From positions 1-64,000 of the forward strand of contig NZ_JAAAMV010000025.1 in NCBI RefSeq assembly GCF_009909185.1: a DNA stretch of 64,000 nucleotides, in the 5' to 3' direction. This document shows positions 55,712 through 62,836 of the stretch, piece after piece (within the stretch, counting starts at the first letter, position 1; each line of letters opens with the position of its first letter). The position numbers were made by a program, and so were the translations under genes. The notes under the pieces were generated by a model that did no database searches, was not told the origin of the DNA, and saw only the letters and a program-made list of their open reading frames with translations. This stretch comes from Paenibacillus glycinis. GTDB taxonomy: Bacteria > Bacillota > Bacilli > Paenibacillales > Paenibacillaceae.

Positions 55712-55780
55712 TCGCGGCGACACGCGGTTCCGACCGATTCGGGACGAACGCCGCGCGAGCCATTGAATACCTGTGCAAAT

Positions 55781-55822
55781 AAACCGGGAGACCCTCTTGA
55801 CGGGGTCTCCCGGTTTGCGCGT
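55781..55822 (+). terminator. Terminator of the unknown gene
   Basis: AACCGGGAGACCC-TCTTGACG-GGGTCTCCCGGTT followed by TGCG; very stable, short U-run. Confidence 0.75.
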
Positions 55823-55970
55823 GGCCGGCATTCCGGCCATTCCGGGCTACTACTGAGGGGACCGGTTTATTGCTCGGGCAAACTCAGCTGCCACGATACG
55901 CCGAACTTGTCCGCGCCATGCGCTGCTACCGCAGGAACACGATCATCGCCGATACGATGTCTGCGCTTGC

Positions 55971-56357
55971 TCACTGCAGGAACGCGATCACGGCCGAAGC
56001 CTCTTCGCCGCCTGCCTGCGCGTGCGCGACGAGCGGGATGCCGTGCGGACCGGGCGCGTCCTTGAGCGACGAGTTATCCGCGATCATCGCCTTCACGACC
56101 TCCAGCTTGCCGAGCATGGCGGCCGCGAACAGATCGAGGCGCGCTCCCCGCTCGAGCAGGAACAGCGCAATATCCCGCCGGCCCATATGCGCCGCGGCGC
56201 CAAGCGCGGTCTCCCAATCGCCGCCGCCCCAATCCCATGCCGCGTTCAACAAACCCGGCTCCTGCTCCAACAGCTCACGCACGCGGTTCAAATCCCCGTG
56301 CGCATTGCCGACGAACTCCTTGACCAGCTCCGGCGCGATGCTTTGTTTCGGTTCCAT
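55971..56357 (-). CDS. Ankyrin-repeat protein
   Basis: 128 residues with about three ankyrin-like repeats (GDLNRVRELLEQEP, TALGAAAHMGRRDIALFLLE, AAAMLGKLEVVKAMI). No signal peptide. It follows the RHH-ankyrin gene by 25 bases in the same orientation, so both are likely cotranscribed. The ATG at 56357 gives an 8-base spacing to GGGAGA. Confidence 0.85.
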   Translation of the reverse strand: MEPKQSIAPELVKEFVGNAHGDLNRVRELLEQEPGLLNAAWDWGGGDWETALGAAAHMGRRDIALFLLERGARLDLFAAAMLGKLEVVKAMIADNSSLKDAPGPHGIPLVAHAQAGGEEASAVIAFLQ

Positions 56358-56382
56358 GTGCATCTTCTCCCTTAACGATGGA

Positions 56383-57240
56383 TTAAGCTTGCAATAACGC
56401 GGCCGTCTCCGGATGTTCCCGCGTGACGGCCAGCTCGGCGGCGGTCTGCCCGGCGTCGGTGCGCGCGGCGCGGTCCGCTCCCGCTTCCAGCAGGAGCGGG
56501 ATCATCCCGCTCCGGCCGAAGTACGCCGCGACATGCAGCGCCGTGAAGCCCCGCCGCCACGTTCCTTCGCACGCCGCGCTCACGTCCGCTCCCCGCGCGA
56601 GAAGCAGCTTGACGATAGGCTCGTAGTTCCCCGCGATCGCCGCATGGATCGCCAGGTTGTCCAACTTTCCGTCGCGGCTCCGCGCGTTCACGTCCGCGCC
56701 CTGATCGAGCAGATACCGCGCCGTCTCTTCGCTGCCGAAATGCGCGGCCAACCCAAGCAGCGTATAGCCGTCGCCGCTGAGGCTCCCGAGCAATTCGGGA
56801 GATCGCGCCAGCCATTCCGCGACGCGCGCCGTGCTGCCGACGGCGGCGGCCTCGTAGACGCTGAGCTCCGCGCCATGGTCGAGCAGCATTTCCTTGATGG
56901 CCGTCGAGCGGAAGTAAGCGGCCATCAGCACCGCCGTCTCGCCGCTGTCGTTGCGCGCGTTCGCAAGCCCGGGATCCCGGTCCAGCAGCGCGGATACCTT
57001 CTCCGCTTGGCCCGCCTTGACCGCTTCGACCATCTCGCTTCGCAGCTGCGTCACCTGGTTCGCAAGCGACCGCGCCTTGCGAAGCAGTTCTTCCGATGCG
57101 CCGATGCCGGCGTTCAGCAGATGGGTCGCCGCCCTGGACCGGTTCGATTCCAGCCCGGATTCCACGAGCAGATCGACGGCCGCAAGCGCCGTCTCGTCCA
57201 ACCGAATGGACAGGACCATGCTTTTCTTCTTGGGTGACAT
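56383..57240 (-). CDS. Ribbon-helix-helix/ankyrin-repeat fusion protein
   Basis: About 285 residues. Residues 8-45 (VLSIRLDETALAAVDLLVE ... SNRSRAATHLLNAGI) look like a ribbon-helix-helix (CopG/Arc) DNA-binding domain; a helical linker (about 50-75) leads to six or so ankyrin repeats (for example YTLLGLAAHFGSEETARYLL, TALHVAAYFGRSGMIPLLLE). ATG at 57240 has AGGAGA 6 bases upstream. A regulator that senses a protein partner through its repeats is plausible, but unproven. Confidence 0.8.
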   Translation of the reverse strand: MSPKKKSMVLSIRLDETALAAVDLLVESGLESNRSRAATHLLNAGIGASEELLRKARSLANQVTQLRSEMVEAVKAGQAEKVSALLDRDPGLANARNDSGETAVLMAAYFRSTAIKEMLLDHGAELSVYEAAAVGSTARVAEWLARSPELLGSLSGDGYTLLGLAAHFGSEETARYLLDQGADVNARSRDGKLDNLAIHAAIAGNYEPIVKLLLARGADVSAACEGTWRRGFTALHVAAYFGRSGMIPLLLEAGADRAARTDAGQTAAELAVTREHPETAALLQA

Positions 57241-57349
57241 CGCCGTTCTCCTGTTTGCATGCATTTTTTGTATTTTTAATTACAAAATTACATTATCATA
57301 TCACTCTTCAAATTTCCAGTAATATCCACGGTGCCGTGCCTTCCAGACG

Positions 57350-57403
57350 CAAACGACCCGCAAGCCTATGCCGGAAGGCATCACTGCTTGCGGGTCGCCA
57401 TTT
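57350..57403 (-). terminator. Terminator of the UspA gene
   Basis: On the minus strand CGACCCGCAAGC and GCTTGCGGGTCG arms with a 20-base loop, followed by TTTGCG. Confidence 0.75.
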
Positions 57404-57438
57404 ATGAGCCGGACGTCTCGCGTCCGGGCATCGGGCAT

Positions 57439-57870
57439 TTATTTGATGACGAGCAGCGGCACTTCCGTATGCTGCAGCACGTAATGGCTCACGCTGCCCA
57501 TGACGAACTCCCGGATCGCGCCGAACCCCCGGTTGCCCACGATGATCAAATCGCACCGATGCCGGTCGGCGTAATCGACGATCGCTTCCCCCGGACTGCC
57601 TTCGAGAAGCGCCGTCGCGGCGTTCGGGATCGGGGCTAGCCGCGCTTCCACTTCCTTAAGCTGCTCCTGCGCCTCCAAAAACTGCTCCCGCTGGATGGAG
57701 ACCGGCACGGATACGACCGAGTCGGCGACGGCGACCGCCGCCACGCTGTATACGTAGATTACCGTCAATTTGGCTTCGGGATAATGCCGAACCATGTCGA
57801 TCGCTTTATCAAGCGCCTTCACGGAAGGCATGCCTCCGTCGTACGCAACCAAAATATTAGAGAAACTCAT
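57439..57870 (-). CDS. Universal stress protein (UspA family)
   Basis: 143 residues. ILVAYDGG at the N-terminus and the ATP-binding GNRGFGAIREFVMGSVS near the C-terminus (G-x2-G-x9-G-S pattern) place it in the ATP-binding UspA class. GAGGGG is upstream of the ATG. Single gene. Confidence 0.93.
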   Translation of the reverse strand: MSFSNILVAYDGGMPSVKALDKAIDMVRHYPEAKLTVIYVYSVAAVAVADSVVSVPVSIQREQFLEAQEQLKEVEARLAPIPNAATALLEGSPGEAIVDYADRHRCDLIIVGNRGFGAIREFVMGSVSHYVLQHTEVPLLVIK

Positions 57871-58084
57871 CGTTACCCCTCCTTCTATCCTTGCTGTCCT
57901 CTTCTATTACCCCGCGTCGAACGGACTTTAAACAGGCACGCCGGCGTATCGCGCAAAATCTCGTTCCCCATATGATTGCCGCAACGGGCGCTTGGCGCAG
58001 ACAGTATCCTCGCGCGGCAGTATCAAGGACGCCGTGCAATCGCCGAACCTCACGTCCAGCCCTATGAACGAAAAAACTGCCGTC

Positions 58085-58561
58085 CTATAGGGACAGCAGT
58101 CTTTTAAAGGCCCGGATCGTGCTCAAATGCATGGCCTCGTGATACAGGTTAAAGCTGAGAAAATGCTGCGGCGTCTCCAGATACATCCCCGCCGAGGTGG
58201 TATACGGCGAAGCGACGGGCTTCTGCAGATTGCCCTCGAGCGCGCGGCGGAGGCGCGCGATCTGACTGCCGAGACGATCCCTTAGTTCATCCAACGTCGG
58301 CAAAGCGATGTCCGCCGGCGCCTCGAGCGGCGAGCTGCCGGACTCGAACCGCTCCGTCCAGCCTGACGGCATGTCGAGCGGCATGGCATCGTATTTGAAA
58401 GCAAGCCGCTCCAGGACGACATAGATATGTCCCAGATGCCAGCGAATATTGTTGCGGAAACCGTCCGGGACGAGATCGGCCGCTTCCTCCGACACGCCCT
58501 CCGCCAGCTTCAGCGTTTGCGAACGCACGAATTCCAATTGATTAAATACGTAATGATCCAT
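58085..58561 (-). CDS. DinB family protein
   Basis: 158 residues, four-helix bundle pattern with His residues in RWHLGHIY and YHEAMHLST that would bind a metal as in DinB/YfiT-like proteins, often thiol-dependent enzymes (bacillithiol in Firmicutes). Function in this organism unknown. AAGGAG is upstream of the ATG. Confidence 0.88.
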   Translation of the reverse strand: MDHYVFNQLEFVRSQTLKLAEGVSEEAADLVPDGFRNNIRWHLGHIYVVLERLAFKYDAMPLDMPSGWTERFESGSSPLEAPADIALPTLDELRDRLGSQIARLRRALEGNLQKPVASPYTTSAGMYLETPQHFLSFNLYHEAMHLSTIRAFKRLLSL

Positions 58562-58850
58562 TTTCGTCGCTCCTTAACTCGGCTCGTGCTCTTACGGGTC
58601 CCATGCGGCCTTCCGCACGTTAGCCGGCACGTTTCATCGACCCCGATGTCCAGATTAGTATACGAGGTCCGAGCAAGGCGCGTAAACTAAATCTTTCGCA
58701 ACGTTCGGCTCTCGGAGGCATGCGTTACGCATGCCCGTTGCCGCGGGGCGTTTACCCATGCAACGGAGCGGTCGTGGCTCGCACCCGTGCAGGCATGTCT
58801 TCTTGCGCATAAGGCCGGGCATGCGGCGCGAACGCCAGCCATGCACGACA
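58562..58850. other. Gene-free stretch with palindromes
   Basis: No gene recognised. It holds a perfect palindrome GGCATGCG-TTA-CGCATGCC (58717-58735) and, next to it, CCGTTGC/GCAACGG arms. No U-run follows, so these are not plain terminators. Confidence 0.5.
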
Positions 58851-58905
58851 AAAAAGCCGCGGCTGCTGCCAGTTAGCAGCGCTTCCGCAGCTTTTTCAGC
58901 CGCCC
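58851..58905 (-). terminator. Terminator of the SRPBCC gene
   Basis: On the minus strand AAGCTGCGGAAGCGCTGC and GCAGCAGCCGCGGCTT pair with bulges, followed by TTTTG. Confidence 0.7.
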
Positions 58906-58917
58906 GACTCCGCTTCG

Positions 58918-59370
58918 TCAGAAGCCGAAATCCAGCGTTTTCCCCGTCTCCGCGTACGTCTTGATGTTGCTGACGATGATCGGCCAGCTTTGCTGCGTGC
59001 TCTCGTACGACGGATGGTTGTCCGGCCATCGGTCGTTGACGAGCGTCAGCTTCGTGGTGGCGCCGACGACCTCGAGCGTCAGCGAGACGCGCGTCTCCAG
59101 CTCCGCGTGGTTGTCCCGGTAGGACGGACCGGGATGCTCCGTGTAGCTCATGCGTTTGCCAGGTTCGTATTCCAGCACCTTGCCGTAGACATGGACCGTA
59201 CGCTCGCCTTCGTTGCCGGGTCCGACGTACTCGTAGGGAGAGCCGATCTCGAACGTGGATTCCAGCACGCTGCCGAAGAAGATCGCTTTGGTTCCTTCCG
59301 GCGTCACGAAGATGTTCCACACGTCCTCTGGCTTGGCCCCGATATAAATCTCGTACTTGAGCGCTTCCAT
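58918..59370 (-). CDS. SRPBCC (AHSA1-like) family protein
   Basis: 150 residues. Typical START/AHSA1 pattern: YEIYIGAKPEDVWNIFVTPEG at the N-terminus and TKLTLVNDRWPDN near the end of the beta sheet. Probably binds a hydrophobic ligand or acts as a cochaperone-like protein. ATG at 59370 has GGAGGG 7 bases upstream; the first in-frame Met codons lie before the site. The AraC regulator is divergent. Confidence 0.88.
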   Translation of the reverse strand: MEALKYEIYIGAKPEDVWNIFVTPEGTKAIFFGSVLESTFEIGSPYEYVGPGNEGERTVHVYGKVLEYEPGKRMSYTEHPGPSYRDNHAELETRVSLTLEVVGATTKLTLVNDRWPDNHPSYESTQQSWPIIVSNIKTYAETGKTLDFGF

Positions 59371-59515
59371 TTTGTTGCCCTCCATTCGAACTGGGGATGA
59401 GATACTGCGGATTGCCATTGCGCTGCATGGACCGAAGTGCTAGTCTCGATTATAAGGGTTCCCGCAAGGCAGGTATTGTAAATACGCGACAACCGTTCGC
59501 CCAAGGAGGCACACG

Positions 59516-60358
59516 ATGAGCGACAAGCCTATCCAGCAATCCGATCGCGGCATACTGAAAGCGGAGTTGGCCCGGCGAAAGTTCGCGCTGCGGCGCATCG
59601 AGCCTTCGCCCGACCTCGCCCCCTATATCGAGCATTATTGGACCGTTCGTTGGGATTTGAGCGGACAAGCCCCCTTCTCGCAAGTGATTCTCTCCTACCC
59701 CAACATCAATCTATCGTTCGAACGCGACCATAACGGCCCTTTCGCGGGCGTATACGGCGTTCCGAGAAGCACCTACACCCGTTATCTGCAGGACGAGGGC
59801 GAAGTCCTCGGCATAAAATTCCGCCCCGGCGGGTTCCATCCGTTCTGGAGGCGGCCGGCGGCCCTGTTGACCGGACGAATCCTGGACGCGAAGGAAATTT
59901 TCGGCGAGGAAGCGGGAGAGCCGGCGGCGCGGATATTCGCGGCGGAGACGGATGAAGCTCGCATCCGGCTGGCGGAAGCGTTCCTCCGCTCGCGGCAGCC
60001 CGAACCGGATGACCAGATCAGGCTGATCGGCGACCTCGTGCGGCAGGTCATCGACGATCGGACGCTAACGAAGGTCGAGGAGCTGGTCGATCGGTTCGGG
60101 CTGAGCAAACGATCGCTGCAGCGCTTGTTCAGCCGGTACGTCGGCGTCAGCCCCAAATGGGTCATCCAGCGCTTCCGCCTCCAAGAGGCCGCGGAGCTGA
60201 TCGAGCAGGACCGGGGCATTCCCGACTGGACCCGCCTCTCGCAGGATCTCGGATTCTACGACCAGGCGCATTTCATCAAGAGCTTCAAAGCCATGATTGG
60301 CAAGTCGCCGGAAGCGTACAGCCGGGAGCTCGACCTGCCCTCGTCCGCGGAGGCCTAG
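59516..60358 (+). CDS. AraC family transcriptional regulator
   Basis: 280 residues. N-terminal DUF6597-type sensor region (about 20-165), C-terminal double helix-turn-helix with LSKRSLQRLFSRYVGVSPK and the AraC signature DLGFYDQAHFIKSFKAMIGKSP split over the end. Divergent from the SRPBCC gene, which may be its target. AAGGAGG is upstream of the ATG. Confidence 0.92.
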   Translation: MSDKPIQQSDRGILKAELARRKFALRRIEPSPDLAPYIEHYWTVRWDLSGQAPFSQVILSYPNINLSFERDHNGPFAGVYGVPRSTYTRYLQDEGEVLGIKFRPGGFHPFWRRPAALLTGRILDAKEIFGEEAGEPAARIFAAETDEARIRLAEAFLRSRQPEPDDQIRLIGDLVRQVIDDRTLTKVEELVDRFGLSKRSLQRLFSRYVGVSPKWVIQRFRLQEAAELIEQDRGIPDWTRLSQDLGFYDQAHFIKSFKAMIGKSPEAYSRELDLPSSAEA

Positions 60359-60363
60359 ACAAT

Positions 60364-60413
60364 GGAAAAGGCTGCGTTCGACTGCCTGCAAGCAGTCGGA
60401 CGCAGCCTTTTTC
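60364..60413. terminator. Terminator after the AraC gene (bidirectional)
   Basis: AAAGGCTGCGTTCGACTGC and GCAGTCGGACGCAGCCTTT arms, then TTC; A-rich before the left arm, so it can also serve the DUF2306 gene. Confidence 0.85.
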
Positions 60414-60496
60414 GCGGCGATGTCGGTCGGGTGGACGGCATTCCGGTCGAGCGGAGTGGTACGTCGCGGTTCTGGAGCGGGCGGCCGCTCTCACCG

Positions 60497-61141
60497 TCAC
60501 GGGGCAGACGCGGCCGACTGCTTCAGAAATAGCCGAATCGCGGCCTCCCCCGCGATCAGCAGCAGCACGATAGCCCCATATACAGCGGCTCCGTAGGCCT
60601 CCGGATACGACAAGCCCGTCGCGCGATCCAACGCAAAAGCGAGCGAATGAACCGCCAGATTGGTGAAACAAAACGCGTAGCTGCGCGCCATCCATTGCCG
60701 GTGACGCTCGATGCGTTTTCGGCGGATGTCGAGAATCGCCAGCACCGTGAAGGCCGGCCAGATGATGTTCAGCATATTGAACGCGAAGCTGACCGCCTCG
60801 CCTCCCGTCGCATACGGCGCCATGTAGCCGGACGTCAAGGACACGATGAGCACGGCGATCAGGTAGGCATATCCGTTTCGCCGATGAAAGCGCCGATAAC
60901 GACGCCGAACCCGGGACGAGAAGTTCACCGCCCCCGACAGCGTGGCGAGGCAGGCGAAGCCGAGATGCACCCGCATGACGGACAACCAAACCGGCAAACG
61001 GATCGGATGGGCGGCATTGCCTTTATGACGCAGGAAGCCCGAGGCTTCGGGATCCTGGAGAACGTTTTTGTACAGCGCATAGACGACGAAAGCGGCAGCC
61101 GCGAACAGCAGGAGCACATACGTCAGTTTGGATTTGGGCAT
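60497..61141 (-). CDS. DUF2306 domain membrane protein
   Basis: 214 residues with about six membrane segments. The conserved block RRFHRRNGYAYLI and ERHRQWMARSYAF, rich in His and Arg, matches the DUF2306 family. Some relatives suggest redox or cytochrome-like roles, but function is unknown. GAGGT is upstream of the ATG. Confidence 0.85.
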   Translation of the reverse strand: MPKSKLTYVLLLFAAAAFVVYALYKNVLQDPEASGFLRHKGNAAHPIRLPVWLSVMRVHLGFACLATLSGAVNFSSRVRRRYRRFHRRNGYAYLIAVLIVSLTSGYMAPYATGGEAVSFAFNMLNIIWPAFTVLAILDIRRKRIERHRQWMARSYAFCFTNLAVHSLAFALDRATGLSYPEAYGAAVYGAIVLLLIAGEAAIRLFLKQSAASAP

Positions 61142-61481
61142 CGGTCGATTGACCTCGTTCGTTAGGATAAAATAGCCGCGATCGTCGCCTGAGCGGCGTC
61201 AAAGCGACCCTGAAATCCAAGTATACCGCCCAAACCGCGATTAAGAAAGCGGTCCAAGGGCTCGTAACCAAACGTTCACGGAGCCTTTTCATATCCTAAG
61301 GCCGCACGCTGCGGATTCGCGCCGATCGCCAGGCTTAGGCGCTGCCCCGGATTGAGGCGCTGGCAGCGACAACACCCCGTAACGGCAAAATGGCCTCTTT
61401 CCGACGCACGGCCATCGACATGCGACCGGATCCGGAACAAGGCCTATGCGGCGAAAATCGTAAGCGGAAGCAATACAAGAA
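61142..61481. other. Gene-free stretch
   Basis: I see no gene. A weak CGCTGCC/GGCAGCG pair (about 61340-61370) is the only structure noted. Confidence 0.45.
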
Positions 61482-61760
61482 TCAGCTCTCCCTCGGCCCG
61501 AAACGCTTCACGGAACGGATGCGCGCGCGTTCGATCTCGATCTGGCGGTTGCGCTGCGGACTGTTGGTCACGAGCGTCGACAGCAGCTTCTCCGCGGCCG
61601 CTGTCACCTCTTGAACGGCCAATTGGAAGGCCGCCTCGTTCGATTTGGAAGGCTGGTTGAAGCCCGACAGCTTCCGCACGAATTGCAGGGAAGCCGCCTG
61701 AATCTCGTCCTCCGTTGCCGGCGGGTCGAAGTTGAACAAGGTTTTGATGTTTCTGCACAT
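61482..61760 (-). CDS. DUF2277 family protein
   Basis: 92 residues beginning MCRNIKTLFNFDPPATEDEI, the family signature. Found across bacteria; function unknown. GGAGGG upstream of the ATG. Confidence 0.9.
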   Translation of the reverse strand: MCRNIKTLFNFDPPATEDEIQAASLQFVRKLSGFNQPSKSNEAAFQLAVQEVTAAAEKLLSTLVTNSPQRNRQIEIERARIRSVKRFGPRES

Positions 61761-61794
61761 GTCGCGTCACCCTCCGATTCATCGTTATCTTAGC

Positions 61795-62022
61795 TTAGCG
61801 AAAGAAAGGAAGCAGCAGCAGCCCCAGTCCAACGAATGCGAACAGGCTTGCCAGGATGCGCTGGAAAACAAAATAGGCCGCGGACGGCTCATGCCTCGCC
61901 TTCCATCCTTGCGCGATCTTCCACGTGCGATATGGCCAGATCGCGGCAAACAGCGCTGCCGTCGTCCAAAGCGCGATGAAAATCGTGAACAGCACCGAAA
62001 TCGCTTTTGCCTCCGGCGGCAT
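61795..62022 (-). CDS. Small membrane protein, DUF6199-like
   Basis: About 75 residues with two hydrophobic segments (AISVLFTIFIALWTTAALFA and ILASLFAFVGLGLLLLPFF) around a WKARHEPS-x-R core that resembles DUF6199 proteins. ATG at 62022 lies 9 bases after GGGAGA; ATG at 62028 is too close. Confidence 0.65.
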   Translation of the reverse strand: MPPEAKAISVLFTIFIALWTTAALFAAIWPYRTWKIAQGWKARHEPSAAYFVFQRILASLFAFVGLGLLLLPFFR

Positions 62023-62096
62023 CTCCATCACTCTCCCGTGTCGCCATGATAGCATTATTTCACATTTATTGGAAGGCATGACAACGCCGGCTTGCA

Positions 62097-62131
62097 ACCG
62101 AAAAAGACTCCCCGGAAAAGGGAGCCTTTTA
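62097..62131 (-). terminator. Terminator after the LPXTG remnant
   Basis: On the minus strand AGGCTCCC-TTTTCC-GGGGAGTCT, followed by TTTT. Confidence 0.7.
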
Positions 62132-62147
62132 CTTGGCCGAATACGAC

Positions 62148-62534
62148 CTATCTCATGCTGCGGAACAAGCGTTTCCGGAGCAGGAACACGCCCAGAAGGA
62201 TGACCGCCAAGCCGGCCAGCCTTACGCCCATATGACTGCTTTCGCCCGTCTTCGGAAGCGTCGCTCCCGTTCCGGGGTCGATCGTGCCGAGCGGCACGTC
62301 TCCGACCGTGATCGTGATCAAGGTTTCCTCGGCATTGCCGTCCTTGTCCTTCACGATAATGGAGAAATTGTCTTTGCCCGTATAGCCTTTGCCCGGCTTA
62401 TACGTCCAGCTGCCGTCGGGCTTCACCGTCACTTGGCCGTGCTTCGGACCTTGATTCACGACGGCGATGCCGCCGAGCGGCACGTCCACGCTGCTTTCGA
62501 TCAGCTCGTCTTTGCCGGTCGTCTCGGCGCTGGC
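62148..62534 (-). pseudogene. C-terminal remnant of an LPXTG surface protein
   Basis: The frame encodes the last part of a wall-anchored protein: a cadherin/Ig-like repeat (GQVTVKPDGSWTYKPGKGYTG, DNFSIIVKDKDG), the sortase motif LPKTG, a membrane span and a basic tail (LLRKRLFRSMR). It is open only back to an in-frame stop at 62535-62537, has no convincing ribosome site or signal peptide, and a terminator-like hairpin lies just beyond. The 5' part appears to have been lost. It could still be a short expressed GTG-start protein, but without a signal sequence it would not reach the wall. Confidence 0.7.
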
Positions 62535-62545
62535 CTATCCGATAC

Positions 62546-62586
62546 CGAAAGCCGGGAACCTCTATGCGAGGCTCCCGGCTTTTTTG
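62546..62586 (+). terminator. Terminator-like hairpin at the remnant boundary
   Basis: AAGCCGGGAACCTC-TATGC-GAGGCTCCCGGCTT then TTTTG on the plus strand. No plus-strand gene ends just before it, so it probably belonged to a lost gene. Confidence 0.7.
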
Positions 62587-62636
62587 CGCGGAAAGCGAAC
62601 CTGCCGATCGGGATCCGGGATGAACGGAGGGAAGTT

Positions 62637-62711
62637 TGAGGATACTAATCCTCACTATGGAAGCGGACGAATGCCAAGCCCCTCGCCCTTTTATATGTAC
62701 GTAATGACATA
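62637..62711. promoter_or_regulatory. Two palindromes upstream of the drug exporter gene
   Basis: GAGGAT-ACTA-ATCCTC and TATGT-N8-ACATA lie in the otherwise gene-free region before the exporter and could be operator half-sites for a MarR/TetR-type regulator. TATAAC with a poor TTTATA 17 bases upstream is a possible promoter. Confidence 0.3.
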
Positions 62712-62836
62712 ATATAACCGGCTGAGCATGAGGCGGTCGCGGCTCGAGCTCTCCGAAGACGACCGGCGCGAGCTGGAACGCATACAGCAAGAAGTGCTGC
62801 GCTTGTTAAGACAATCAAGGGAGGAAGCATCACGTA

